Below the pieces are notes generated by a model. It ran no database searches. It saw only the letters and a program-made list of their open reading frames with translations, and had not been told where the DNA came from. From Bradyrhizobium sp. LMTR 3 (GTDB lineage: Bacteria > Pseudomonadota > Alphaproteobacteria > Rhizobiales > Xanthobacteraceae): DNA of 39,279 bases. The DNA lies in contig NZ_MAXC01000019.1 of assembly GCF_001693485.1 (NCBI RefSeq), positions 1-39,279 of the forward strand. The letters run 5' to 3'. The position numbers and the translations under genes are program-made. This document shows positions 7,150-16,397 of this stretch, piece by piece. Position 1 is the first letter of the stretch. The number at the start of each line of letters is the position of its first letter.

Positions 7150-8343
7150 TCAAACAACCTTGCGCCGCCGCAGTTCCGCGATCTCGTCTTTCGCAAAACC
7201 AAACTCGGCCAGCACCTCTTCCGTCTGCTCGCCGAATTCCGGCGGGCGCGCGGCCATCCTGCTTGGCGTGCGCGACAGTGTCACAGGCTGGCCGACGAGC
7301 TGGATGTGGCGGTTCTCGTCGTTCGGCACGTGTTGCGCGATGCCGAGGTGCTTGACCTGGGCGTCGTCGAACATCTGGTCGATCGAGTAGATCGGGCCAC
7401 AGGGCACGCCGGCTTCGTTCAATTCCTTGACCCAGGCTTCCGTTGACTTCTTTTCGGTGAGCTTGCCGATCGCTTCGTTCAGCGCATCGCGGTTCTTGGA
7501 GCGCGCGGGCGTGGTGGCGTAATCGGGGTTGGTGGTCAGTTCGGGGGCGCCGATCGCTTGCGTGCAGCGTTCCCAGATCCGCCCGCCCGTGGTCGCGATG
7601 TTGATATAGCCGTCGGAGGTCTTGAAGACGCCGGTCGGAATCGAGGTCGGATGGTTGTTGCCGGCCTGCTTGGCGACTTCCTTTTCCATCAGCCAGCGCG
7701 AGGCCTGGAAATCCAGCATGAAGATCTGCGCCTGCAACAGCGAGGTTTGCACCCACTGACCCTCGCCGGAAACGTCGCGCTCAAGCAGCGCCGTGAGGAT
7801 ACCGAGGGCGCAGAACAGCCCGGCAGTGAGGTCGGCGACGGGAATGCCGACCCGCATCGGACCCTGGCCCGGCGCGCCGGTGACTGACATCAGCCCGCCC
7901 ATGCCTTGCGCGATCTGATCGAAGCCCGGCCGCTTGTGGTACGGGCCATCCTGGCCGAAGCCGGAGATGCTGCCATAGACGAGGCGTGGGTTGACCTGGC
8001 GCAGGCTCTCATAATCGATGCCGAGTTTTGCCTTCACGTCGGGCCGGAAATTTTCGACCACCACGTCGGCCTTGGCGGCGAGGCGCTTGAACACTTCGAG
8101 GCCCTTCGGGTCCTTCAGGTTCAGCGTCATGGCCCGCTTGTTGCGGTGCAGATTCTGAAAATCCGAGCCATGGCGCGGGCCGCCCGGCTGCTCGCCGCCG
8201 CCATCCTCCAAGAGCGCGTCGATCTTGATGACGTTGGCGCCCCAGTCCGCCAACTGCCGCACGCAGGTCGGCCCGGACCGGACGCGGGTCAGATCGAGCA
8301 CGGTGAAGCGGGAAAGGGCCTGCGAAGCGCGTGGGAAAGGCAT
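7150..8343 (-). CDS. CaiB/BaiF family CoA-transferase (family III)
   Basis: A 397-residue soluble enzyme of the family III CoA-transferases, which move CoA between carboxylic acids through an aspartyl-CoA intermediate. Visible family blocks: VLDLTRVRSGPTCVRQLADW near the N-terminus, VIKID, KRAMTLNLKDPKG (72-81), VVVENFRPDVKAKLGI, SISGFGQDGPY, and GIPVADLTAGL, where Asp171 matches the catalytic Asp169 of formyl-CoA transferase. ATG 8343 has AAGG eight bases upstream; the frame is open for another 107 codons upstream but without family features. It faces the metalloprotease gene across 349 bases. The substrate is unknown and the link to the glycan genes is only positional; GC-rich codon use suggests an older chromosomal gene. 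Confidence 0.92.
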   Translation of the reverse strand: MPFPRASQALSRFTVLDLTRVRSGPTCVRQLADWGANVIKIDALLEDGGGEQPGGPRHGSDFQNLHRNKRAMTLNLKDPKGLEVFKRLAAKADVVVENFRPDVKAKLGIDYESLRQVNPRLVYGSISGFGQDGPYHKRPGFDQIAQGMGGLMSVTGAPGQGPMRVGIPVADLTAGLFCALGILTALLERDVSGEGQWVQTSLLQAQIFMLDFQASRWLMEKEVAKQAGNNHPTSIPTGVFKTSDGYINIATTGGRIWERCTQAIGAPELTTNPDYATTPARSKNRDALNEAIGKLTEKKSTEAWVKELNEAGVPCGPIYSIDQMFDDAQVKHLGIAQHVPNDENRHIQLVGQPVTLSRTPSRMAARPPEFGEQTEEVLAEFGFAKDEIAELRRRKVV

Positions 8344-8692
8344 TGAGAAACCTTGTTTTTTTGGATTTCGCGTGGGAGGGACCAGCCCGATCCGACTTAA
8401 ACAAATCTGGTGCCGATTTCCAACTGCTTGTTCGGCGCCCGGCGAGGCCAATCGTTGGGAGCAGCAAGGTTCCTTTATTGGATCGGCGGGACGGCTAGCG
8501 CGAAGAGCCGGAATCCGGCCCCGCAAGACTACGGATGGGTGCCTGAAATTCTGCTTTTCGCCGTAATGCACCGTAAAGCAGGCAGGCGCGACAAAGCCCG
8601 CCGGTAAACAAGCGTTAATGAAGGCGATTCTAGCCTTCCGTGTGCCTTTGCGATTCTCGCGCAACCGAACGACCTGCTGACAGGCCTGATCG
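8344..8692. promoter_or_regulatory. Divergent intergenic region
   Basis: It separates the divergent CoA-transferase and metalloprotease genes, so both promoters should lie here. No clear -35/-10 pair was identified by eye. A short inverted repeat, GAAGGC with GCCTTC around seven bases (8620-8638), lies about 55 bases before the metalloprotease start and could be an operator or leader hairpin. The gap contains no supported gene. Confidence 0.35.
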
Positions 8693-11600
8693 ATGAAGAA
8701 GAAAGATCTGCTTTCCGATGAGATCTGGGCCTTCCAGCCGTTCGCGTTCGGGGCGGGCGAGGGCGCGCTTCAGCATGACGGGGCGCACGACAAAGAGTTT
8801 GGCGACGACGGCGAGCCTTACCCGCTGGCGCTAGACGCCGCCAGCGTGTCCAGCGGCGAGGTATATGCGGCGAAGCCGGTCGCGTCGATCGCGACGCTCG
8901 CCGATTACCTCGTCAATGGCTTTTGGCAATACAACAACAACGTCGCCCATCACTGGGCTTCCAACACCATCACCTTCAATATCAACGGCCTGAATTCGGC
9001 GGAGCAATTCCTCGCGCTATCGGCGCTGCAGGCATGGTCCGACGTTGCCAACATCAGCTTCGTCCAGACCTCCGGCTCCGCGAACCTCACGTTCACCCAC
9101 AACGGCACGATGCAGGCCTACACCAGTGGCCAGTGGTCCGGGAGCGGCGCGATCTCTTACCAGATCATCAACATCAGCACAGACTGGGTCACCACCGACG
9201 GCGGCGCCAACGACGGCAAGACCGGCATCGATAGCTACGCCTACCAGACCTACATCCACGAAATCGGGCATGCGCTCGGGCTTGGCCACCAGGGGCCGTA
9301 CAACGGCAGTGCGTCGTATTCGACCAATGCGATCTACGCCAACGACACCTGGCAATACTCGATCATGTCGTATTTCGGCGAGCACAATTATTCCGGGAGC
9401 TCGTACCGCTACGTGGTCACGCCGCAGATGGCTGATATCTACGCCATGGCTTCGATCTACGGAGCGGCGACCTCGACCAGGATCGGCGATACTGTCTATG
9501 GCTTCAGCAGCAATGCGGGTGCGGTCTTCAATTTCGGCAACTACACTTCGGCACCGGCGCTGACGATCTATGACAGCGGCGGCAACGACACGCTCGATTG
9601 CTCCGGCTATTCGGCTGCGCAAACCATCGACCTGCGCTCAGGCGCGTTCTCGTCGGTGGGTGGTCTCGTCAACAATATCGGCATCGCGCTCAACGCGGTC
9701 ATCGAGAAAGCCATCGGCGGCAGCGGCAACGACAGGCTGATCGCGAGCAATATGAGCTGCACGCTGTCGGGCGGCGGCGGCAATGACACGCTGATTGGGG
9801 GCACGGGAAATGACAGGCTGATCGGTGGCTCGGGCGTCGACACGCTGACCGGCGGTAGCGGCGGCGACACGTTCGCGTTTGCCTTTGGCGATAGCTCGGC
9901 TGGCAGTGGCCAGCATGACAAGATCATCGATTTTGGTACCGGTACCGATCGCATCGACCTTAGCGGAATCGATGCGATAGGCGGCACGGCAACGCTTGAT
10001 CAGTTCATCTTTATTGCGACTGCAGGCTTCAGCGGTTCTGCCGGACAGCTCAATTACCTCTACAATAGCGCGCTCGGCATCACCACCTTACAGGGCGATA
10101 CCAACGGCGACAAAACCGCTGATTTCGCGATTGATCTGACGGGAAATATCACGCTCACCAGTTCAGACATAGTCGGAGCTGCGGTTGTCCCGGTCGTCAT
10201 CGAGGCGTCGGGCATGACCACGCTGACACAAGTCGGCGCCAATTTCTCTCTTTACGCAAAGGGCACCTCGTCTGGCCCGACGCTGAAATATGGTGGCGCC
10301 GCGGTCGTTGTAGGACAGTTCGATCCTTATGTGCCTATTGCTGTGGAGCAGACGGCAAACGGATACGAGGTTGCTTGGAGAGTTCTGGGGTCGAATCAGT
10401 ATGGGGTTTGGTACACGGATAGCAACGGCAACTACATCTCGAATAGCGGAGTTATCTCGGGAGTCGAACTAGCGCCCTTTGAGAGCAGTTTCGATCAGGA
10501 TCTAAACGGGGACGGGATGATCGGCGCGCCTCCTCCGATCGTGATCGAAGCATTTGGATCGACCGATCTCACGCAGATCAGGAATCAATTCTATCTCTAC
10601 AACAACGGATCGGGGCCTCTGCTGAAATATGCAGGTGCTGCCGTGGTTGCCGGTCAGTTTGGCGCATATGTGCCGATCGGAGCGGAGCAGACCGCTACTG
10701 GATACCAAATTGCCTGGAAGGTCAGCGGTACCGACAACTATGGAATCTGGAATGTAGATAGCGCCGGCAACTACACCTCAAACAGCGGAGTTCTCTCCGG
10801 GACCAGCGCTACGCTTAAATCATTTGAGACCAGTTTCGTCCAGGATCTCAACGGCGATGGGGTAGTTGGCTCTATCCCCACGGTCATTGAAGCGAATGGG
10901 GCGACCGCCCTGACTCAGGTTGAGAGCAATTTTTATCTTTATAATGGCAGTTCAGGTCCATCACTAAAATATGCCGGCGCTGCAGTAGTGGCGGGCCAGT
11001 TCGGCGCGTTTGTACCAATCGGCGCAGAGCAGTCCGCTACCGGCTATGAAATTGCCTGGAAGGTCACAGGTGCTGATCAATACGGAATTTGGTACACGGA
11101 CAGCAACGGCAATTACCTTGGAAATAGCGATGTTATGGTGGGAGCCAGTGCTTCCTTGGAGTCGATTGAAATCAGCTTCCATCAGGATCTAAATGGCGAT
11201 GGCGTGATAGGCATACCGCCTTCCGCAGCAACAACAATCGAATCTTCAGGCGCGACAGGCCTGGTCCGTGTTGGAAACAGTTTCTATCTTGATATCGGGG
11301 GATCGCAGGTTTCGCTCAAGTATGCTGGTTCGGCAGTCGTTGCCGGTCAGTTTGACACCTTCGAACCGATCGGTGCGGAGCAGACGGCCACTGGATACGA
11401 AATCGCCTGGAAGGACCAAGCCTCAGATCAGTATGGGTTATGGTATACAGATAACAGCGGCAACTACATCTCCAATTCCGGAGTTTTGTCGGGAACCAGC
11501 ACGTTCTTGGCGTCGACGGAAGTCAGGTTTCATCAAGATCTCAACGGCGATGGGACGATTGGGCCTCTCTCAGAGGCGATCGCAGCAAACGGCGGGATAG

Positions 11601-11899
11601 GCTTGATCACAGGTGTTTCGTCGCAGGCGCTTCCACTCACCATCGACAGCAAAGAACAATTCACATTCCGCGCAGGCATCGAGGCGGGATCTGCGGCGCG
11701 TATTGAACACGCGAATCCAATTCCGAATGGATTTGCGCCACTTATCGACGAGCAGTTGACAGCTCCCTTGCACGAGATACAAAATGGACATTTGGAATGG
11801 CCGCGAGCGCAAACATCCGGCGAGCATGATATTGCGATCAACGTCGTCGATCAGAATAGTTTAATTTTGTCGAACCTGAGCGCGTTTCACTTCCTCTAG
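8693..11899 (+). CDS. Serralysin-like RTX metalloprotease with four W-rich repeats
   Basis: A 1068-residue protein without an N-terminal signal peptide. Residues about 65-270 form a metzincin-type protease domain: the zinc motif HEIGHALGLGH (189-199) and a Met-turn SIMSY with Met225. RTX calcium-binding nonapeptides follow (about 340-398: GGSGND, GGGGNDTLIGGTGND, GGSGGDTF). Four tandem units of about 115 residues (500-957) resemble the tryptophan-rich W_rich_C domain, each with LKYxGxAVVxGQF, an AWK/AWR motif and a DLNGDG loop. The C-terminus ends in LILSNLSAFHFL, a hydrophobic tail typical of type I secretion signals. It is probably exported by a TolC-type system encoded elsewhere and acts outside the cell. 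ATG 8693 has AGG eight bases upstream. Protease activity is predicted from intact residues; the target is unknown. Confidence 0.92.
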   Translation: MKKKDLLSDEIWAFQPFAFGAGEGALQHDGAHDKEFGDDGEPYPLALDAASVSSGEVYAAKPVASIATLADYLVNGFWQYNNNVAHHWASNTITFNINGLNSAEQFLALSALQAWSDVANISFVQTSGSANLTFTHNGTMQAYTSGQWSGSGAISYQIINISTDWVTTDGGANDGKTGIDSYAYQTYIHEIGHALGLGHQGPYNGSASYSTNAIYANDTWQYSIMSYFGEHNYSGSSYRYVVTPQMADIYAMASIYGAATSTRIGDTVYGFSSNAGAVFNFGNYTSAPALTIYDSGGNDTLDCSGYSAAQTIDLRSGAFSSVGGLVNNIGIALNAVIEKAIGGSGNDRLIASNMSCTLSGGGGNDTLIGGTGNDRLIGGSGVDTLTGGSGGDTFAFAFGDSSAGSGQHDKIIDFGTGTDRIDLSGIDAIGGTATLDQFIFIATAGFSGSAGQLNYLYNSALGITTLQGDTNGDKTADFAIDLTGNITLTSSDIVGAAVVPVVIEASGMTTLTQVGANFSLYAKGTSSGPTLKYGGAAVVVGQFDPYVPIAVEQTANGYEVAWRVLGSNQYGVWYTDSNGNYISNSGVISGVELAPFESSFDQDLNGDGMIGAPPPIVIEAFGSTDLTQIRNQFYLYNNGSGPLLKYAGAAVVAGQFGAYVPIGAEQTATGYQIAWKVSGTDNYGIWNVDSAGNYTSNSGVLSGTSATLKSFETSFVQDLNGDGVVGSIPTVIEANGATALTQVESNFYLYNGSSGPSLKYAGAAVVAGQFGAFVPIGAEQSATGYEIAWKVTGADQYGIWYTDSNGNYLGNSDVMVGASASLESIEISFHQDLNGDGVIGIPPSAATTIESSGATGLVRVGNSFYLDIGGSQVSLKYAGSAVVAGQFDTFEPIGAEQTATGYEIAWKDQASDQYGLWYTDNSGNYISNSGVLSGTSTFLASTEVRFHQDLNGDGTIGPLSEAIAANGGIGLITGVSSQALPLTIDSKEQFTFRAGIEAGSAARIEHANPIPNGFAPLIDEQLTAPLHEIQNGHLEWPRAQTSGEHDIAINVVDQNSLILSNLSAFHFL
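10195..11562 (+). repeat. Four tandem W-rich/EF-hand-like units within the metalloprotease gene
   Basis: Units start near 10195, 10537, 10882 and 11234, giving periods of about 342, 345 and 352 bases. Each begins with IE(A/S)xGxTxL and ends with (D/V/H)QDLNGDGxIG or a close variant. Nucleotide identity between units is moderate, so the duplications look old. The DLNGDG loops look like EF-hand or dockerin-type calcium sites. Confidence 0.85.
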
Positions 11900-12077
11900 G
11901 CCAGCGAAGGGGGCGGGGCCGCTCGGCACCTTGTAAGAACGGCAGCTCCAACAACGATCGGTCTTGGACCGGCAAAGGCGTCGTTGGATAGGGCAGTCGC
12001 AAAGTTATGAACGTCGCCTCGGAAACTGATGCTTCGGTCGCATATGGATGTCAGCCGCGGCTTCCGTTTGATCAATG

Positions 12078-12827
12078 CTAGCGTCGCTCCAATACGATCA
12101 TCATACGAAATGCAATGTGTTTTCTTACAACCTCGGATACGCGTTCTTCGAAGGCCAGCATGGAGCGAACTAAATATGCCGGCATGAGGGACCAGGGCTG
12201 AAATCCTCCGCTCAAGGGATAAGCGAACAGGCTTAGCCACGTTACGCTCCTCACCGCGAGCGAGGGAACCGCTTCTTGGACCCGTGTGCGAGCCGCTTCA
12301 GTTGCAAACAATAACGTCGGGACACCCTGATTAGCGTCGAACGGATCGCGATCGGGATTGATCGTCACGTCAGCAAAAGGATCGGTGGTCATATCGACCG
12401 GCTCCTCATGAAAACGCTCATAGAACGGGCGCGCCAGAGTTGTCATCGCCGGTTCGATCATCGCGAGACGTCCGCCGGGTTTCAGCACGCGCGAGGCTTC
12501 CTTTAGGAATTCGACGGGGCGTTCCAGATGATGCAGCACGTCTAACATCACCACACCCGAAAAGACATCATCCGGGAACGGCAGCCGATGTGCATCCGCA
12601 ACGACGTCGATACCCGGAAACGAAAGGATGTCGGTGGAAACCACGTCAGGCCTGAAATTCTTGACGTGAGCGGTTCCGCCACCAATGTCAAGAATGCGGC
12701 CTTCAGGACAGGCTCGAAGCAGTCTTTCGTGGAAATCTCTGTAAATCAAACGGACTGAGGGCTTCCTTTCCCAGGCGCCCCGATGAACAATCTGACGCTG
12801 GTCCAAGCCGGCTAGATCTTCTGTCAT
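12078..12827 (-). CDS. Class I SAM-dependent methyltransferase (249 aa)
   Basis: Soluble Rossmann-fold methyltransferase. Motif I is ILDIGGGTAH (residues 45-54), motif II area STDILSF, then DAHRLPFPDDVFSGVVML (motif IV region), DVLHHLERP, and the VLKPGGRLAMIEP block of Methyltransf_11 proteins. The C-terminal half has hydrophobic stretches near SLFAYPLSGG but no clear membrane helix. It lies seven bases after the methyltransferase-GT2 fusion gene and is read in the same direction, so the two form one transcript. Likely role: methylating a sugar or lipid-linked intermediate; the acceptor is unknown. Confidence 0.88.
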   Translation of the reverse strand: MTEDLAGLDQRQIVHRGAWERKPSVRLIYRDFHERLLRACPEGRILDIGGGTAHVKNFRPDVVSTDILSFPGIDVVADAHRLPFPDDVFSGVVMLDVLHHLERPVEFLKEASRVLKPGGRLAMIEPAMTTLARPFYERFHEEPVDMTTDPFADVTINPDRDPFDANQGVPTLLFATEAARTRVQEAVPSLAVRSVTWLSLFAYPLSGGFQPWSLMPAYLVRSMLAFEERVSEVVRKHIAFRMMIVLERR

Positions 12828-12834
12828 GACACAA

Positions 12835-14304
12835 TCAGACGGCTTTGAGCTTGCGATACGCGAACCACACCATTTTCAAAAGCAGCCAGCCGTCTCGAAA
12901 ACGCGAGATCTGAGTCTCACCGAAGGTGCGTGCTTTATAATGGACGGGCGTTTCGACTATTTTAAGGTTCTGCTTCGCCGCACCAAAGATCAAGTCGAAG
13001 TCACCGAACGGATCAAAATTGCCGAAATAGTTGCGCTCTCTCGCCAGCACCTCGTAATCCTTTCGCATCAGCGCCTTGGTGCCGCACAGCGTGTCCGTCA
13101 GCCGGGTACTGACGAGATAACTGAATAAATACGCGAAGAACCTGTTGGCGATGAGGTTGAGGGGACGCATTGCCTCCTCCTCCATCGGGTATATCAGGCG
13201 GGTTCCGTTGACGAACTCGGCCTTACCGGTCTCTATCACCGCGTGATACTTTGGGAGCGCTTCTGGCGGCATCGTCAGGTCGGCATCCAAAATAATCAGG
13301 ACGTCGCAGGTCGCCGCTGCAAAGCCCTTTCGCACGGCATCTCCCTTGCCCCTCCCGTCCTGCTTCATCACCTTGATGTTCCAGGTGTCCTTATAGGCAT
13401 CACGAACCCTTTCGCATTCCGCGAACGTATTATCACTCGAATTGCCTTCGACGAACAGTATCTCTTGCCGTGCACCAAACTTCGGCATCCGTAGAATGGC
13501 GTTCTCGATATTGCCTGTCTCATTGCGGCAGGGAATGATGATACTTACCGAAAAATTCCGGTCAGGAAACCGGCGCACGGGTCGACCGATGATGTAGGTC
13601 CGCAGGCACAGATGCCGTATCCCAGGCAATGGGGCGATGAAGCGGTTGACGAATGGACCCAATCCGAAAAGATGCCGCGGCAATAGTTGCCGCTGCTCTT
13701 GCCTGACCACCTCAAAATCCGCCAGGTCCATCAAGTTCAAAAAATCGGCAGTCGCGATGTAGTTAATCTTTGGCTGCCGGCTCTTCAGCCTCAGCAATTC
13801 GCCAAGCTTTAGTATTGGTTCCCATAGGTGGGAGTAGTAAGAGATAATAATACGCGTAGAAGGTGCGCTCAAGTGATGCGCCATCCTTAGGGTGTCGTCG
13901 ATGTTTTCGAACATTCCGATTGTATCGGCGATTACGATGTAATCGAAAGGACCTTCGATCGAAGCCAGCGTCGCCTGCTCTTCCGCGTCACCCAGAATAA
14001 ATTGCAGATGCGGATGCATCGCTTTGGCTTTTGCGACCATCGAACTGCTGAAGTCAACGCCAACGCCAAAAGAGGGCTGCACGGCAGCGAGCAAGTCCCC
14101 ACGACCGCAGCCCAACTCAAGTACTCGCTTTCCCGGGGGAATCAGAAACTGCATAAATTTATGATCTGAGTCGTAATACGCATGATTGATACGGCGCCAA
14201 CGATCCTGCTCGTCGATATGGGCCTCAACGTGTTCAAGCAGTTCCTGCTTGCGCGCATTCTTGAACGAGGGAAGGACGGAATGGACGGTTCTCTCTAAAA
14301 TCAT
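12835..14304 (-). CDS. Fusion of SAM methyltransferase and GT2 glycosyltransferase
   Basis: A 489-residue two-domain protein. Residues about 1-225 are a class I methyltransferase with VLELGCGRGDLL (61-72), VGVDFSSSMV and a FDYIVIADTIGMFENIDD block. Residues about 245-489 are a family 2 glycosyltransferase: FSVSIIIPCRNETGNIENAI, EILFVEGNSSDNT, and ILDADLTMPPEALPKY near residue 340, where the DAD metal-binding motif lies, followed by KALMRKDYEVL and FGDFDLIFGAAKQ. The GT2 half resembles dolichol-phosphate-mannose synthase-like enzymes that make polyprenyl-phosphate sugars. ATG 14304 has GAGG six bases upstream; a start at 14346 is possible but lacks this site. It is divergent from the desaturase gene. 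The fusion suggests the sugar or its carrier-linked product is also methylated. Confidence 0.9.
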   Translation of the reverse strand: MILERTVHSVLPSFKNARKQELLEHVEAHIDEQDRWRRINHAYYDSDHKFMQFLIPPGKRVLELGCGRGDLLAAVQPSFGVGVDFSSSMVAKAKAMHPHLQFILGDAEEQATLASIEGPFDYIVIADTIGMFENIDDTLRMAHHLSAPSTRIIISYYSHLWEPILKLGELLRLKSRQPKINYIATADFLNLMDLADFEVVRQEQRQLLPRHLFGLGPFVNRFIAPLPGIRHLCLRTYIIGRPVRRFPDRNFSVSIIIPCRNETGNIENAILRMPKFGARQEILFVEGNSSDNTFAECERVRDAYKDTWNIKVMKQDGRGKGDAVRKGFAAATCDVLIILDADLTMPPEALPKYHAVIETGKAEFVNGTRLIYPMEEEAMRPLNLIANRFFAYLFSYLVSTRLTDTLCGTKALMRKDYEVLARERNYFGNFDPFGDFDLIFGAAKQNLKIVETPVHYKARTFGETQISRFRDGWLLLKMVWFAYRKLKAV

Positions 14305-14412
14305 TACAACCTCGGTACCGGAACCCAGATCTTGTCGACCCGGCAAGCGTTTCGACAGTACAGCGTGAAGTTAGCGATGTGACGGTTGATTATTAACATG
14401 CCGGAGGCGAAG

Positions 14413-15414
14413 GTGGACCCAAAATATTCAGAAATGGCGCGAGCTGCTCACCTGGCGGTTGACAAAGATTTTCTTGCGGGTTTGAAGGAGAAGCGGCCGT
14501 CGGCGATCTTCGTGGCCACAGCCGCTATTTGGCTGCAACTGATTTTGGCCTGGGCTTTAGCGCTTCTAGGGCCGCTTTGGTTGGTGTTCATTCCTTTTCT
14601 TGTCTCGTGCGCGCTCGCGCAAGCCATGCTGCTTTGGGTGCACGAAGCTTCTCACTTTTCCCTATTTGATGATCGTCGTGTCAACGACATCTGGAGTGAT
14701 GTTTTTTTTGCAGGGCCGATCGGGATTACCGTGGCCGCCTATCGCGAGCGTCATTCGTCACACCACGCGCATCTCGGGACGGACCTCGACCAGGACGGCT
14801 ATCCCTACCACATCGACGTACGGGGCGGACGGGCGCTGATGGCGGCCATGGGCCGGACACTCATTGGGTTGACAGGTCTTTGGTTGGCAAGGACCAAGTA
14901 CATCGGCAGGCGCTCGGAGTCTGCGCCGCCGATTTCGCCGCGATGGGTCGGTCCATTGATAACGGTGGTATTCAATTTAACCCTGATTTCGCTATGCGTA
15001 CTCTCCGGTCGCTGGTACCTTTATCCGGTGCTTTGGGTGTATCCGATCGTTGCGGTCGCGGTCGCCCTTAACATCGTGCGTTCGGTCGCTGAGCATCAGC
15101 CCGAAGATTTCCCCCTATTTCGCGACGCTGTAGAGGCGGCAATGCGACCCGTTGTGCGCACCACGGTGCCCGGCTGGTTTGAGAAGTGGATGCTGTATCA
15201 GGCGAACTTCAACTATCACGTCGAGCATCACCTTTTTCCAACCGTACCTCGACATAATCTTGGAAAACTGCATCTCCACCTCGTCGCGAAAGGTTTCTAC
15301 CGTCAGTTCCCTAGTTCGCTGCAAAGCAGCGGTTTTCTGAAATTCCTGCAGCTAGCGCGAAACAAGAAGCATGACGATTTCTCGGGTGCAATTGAAGATG
15401 CAATGCGACTCTAA
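14413..15414 (+). CDS. Membrane fatty acid desaturase/hydroxylase
   Basis: Membrane-bound di-iron desaturase family protein of about 333 residues. The three histidine boxes are present: HEASH, HSSHH and HVEHH, the last followed by LFPTVPRHN as in acyl-lipid desaturases. Hydrophobic pairs precede box 1 and lie between boxes 2 and 3. I chose GTG 14413 because GGAGG sits five bases upstream; an ATG at 14398, five codons earlier, lacks a good site. The gene overlaps the next one by 44 bases, so they are co-expressed. In a glycan locus it could modify the lipid part of a carrier, lipid A or another envelope lipid. The substrate is unknown, and a hydroxylase activity cannot be ruled out. Confidence 0.88.
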   Translation: MDPKYSEMARAAHLAVDKDFLAGLKEKRPSAIFVATAAIWLQLILAWALALLGPLWLVFIPFLVSCALAQAMLLWVHEASHFSLFDDRRVNDIWSDVFFAGPIGITVAAYRERHSSHHAHLGTDLDQDGYPYHIDVRGGRALMAAMGRTLIGLTGLWLARTKYIGRRSESAPPISPRWVGPLITVVFNLTLISLCVLSGRWYLYPVLWVYPIVAVAVALNIVRSVAEHQPEDFPLFRDAVEAAMRPVVRTTVPGWFEKWMLYQANFNYHVEHHLFPTVPRHNLGKLHLHLVAKGFYRQFPSSLQSSGFLKFLQLARNKKHDDFSGAIEDAMRL

Positions 15415-16390
15415 CCCCGTGAGGCAAGGCTCCGACCGCACTCTCGAAACCCGACCGACAACATGTTCCTGTTGCGGGTCCGATATTTCGCGCGAGATCG
15501 CGCGCGGACGTGACTACATCTATCAAGCAAGCGACGTATATCTTTCGCTCGTCACCTGCGAGCGTTGCGAGCACATATACCTGAACCCGCAGCCGACAAT
15601 CAGTTCGCTGCCAGTGATGTACCCAAGCAATTACGGAACATTCTCCTCCAAATTTCGCGGCGGATACAACCTGTTGGCGGTCATCAAGAACAAGGTGAAC
15701 TTCAGGCGCTTCAAGGCGGTCGCTGGCGTGCTTGCGAAAGGCATGCGGATATTGGATGTCGGATGCGGCAACGGCGAATTATTGCGGGCCCTGGCGACCG
15801 TTCGGCCGGACCTCGAGCTCTATGGCCTGGATTGGCATTTTCCGGCAACCACCCGGGAAGAATTGGAGGCCGTTGGCATTCATCTTGTGGAGGGCACACT
15901 TGAGGACGCAGCCCTGCCTGAGAATTTCTTCGATCGGATACTGATGTATCAACTGGTCGAGCATCTCTGGGAGCCAAGGATAGGACTCGCCAAGCTCGCT
16001 ACCACTTTAAGGCCGGGCGGCGTTATTGCCATCGAAACGCCTGATACCGACGGTTACGATCGACATTTGTTCCCGAAGGGTACTTGGGGTGGATATTACG
16101 TTCCGCGCCATCTCAACCTCTACAACTTCGAACGGCTCGCGAAGCTGCTTGGAGAAACGGGCTTTGAAATTGTGCATCAGAAAAGTTTACCGGCTCCAGT
16201 GATCTGGTGCTACTCCCTGCAAGCCGCACTGCAAGAACGTTACGGTCCGAAGACTTGGACCGCGCGACTGTTTGATCTTCAAAACATCGCGGCTCTTGCT
16301 GGCTTCACGCTGCTGGATATGGCTGCGATCGGAATTGGCTTGAAAAGCTCCAATCAGCAGACGGTTGCACGTAAGCCGGTGTCGGACTGA
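15371..16390 (+). CDS. Class I SAM methyltransferase with N-terminal zinc knuckle (339 aa)
   Basis: Residues 32-66 form a zinc-binding module, C32-x2-C35 and C63-x2-C66, followed by YLNPQP, as in the two-part methyltransferases that act on deoxy or keto sugars. Motif I is ILDVGCGNGELL (127-138), then YGLDWHFP, and a QLVEHLWEP post-IV block and LRPGGVIAIETPDTDGYDR. The start at 15371 lies inside the desaturase gene; an in-frame ATG at 15398 is an alternative. The downstream membrane protein starts eight bases after the stop, so desaturase, methyltransferase and membrane protein form one unit. Likely a sugar methyltransferase; C- versus O-methylation cannot be told from sequence. Confidence 0.88.
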   Translation: MTISRVQLKMQCDSNPVRQGSDRTLETRPTTCSCCGSDISREIARGRDYIYQASDVYLSLVTCERCEHIYLNPQPTISSLPVMYPSNYGTFSSKFRGGYNLLAVIKNKVNFRRFKAVAGVLAKGMRILDVGCGNGELLRALATVRPDLELYGLDWHFPATTREELEAVGIHLVEGTLEDAALPENFFDRILMYQLVEHLWEPRIGLAKLATTLRPGGVIAIETPDTDGYDRHLFPKGTWGGYYVPRHLNLYNFERLAKLLGETGFEIVHQKSLPAPVIWCYSLQAALQERYGPKTWTARLFDLQNIAALAGFTLLDMAAIGIGLKSSNQQTVARKPVSD

Positions 16391-16397
16391 CCCCACG

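Noticed and set aside
8343..8664. 107-codon N-terminal extension of the CoA-transferase
   Set aside because: The extension has no family similarity, whereas ATG 8343 begins just before the conserved first strand and has a ribosome-binding site.
9017..9622. 201-codon minus-strand frame under the metalloprotease gene
   Set aside because: Antisense shadow of an intact, motif-bearing protease domain; composition is repetitive R/V/D and has no family features.
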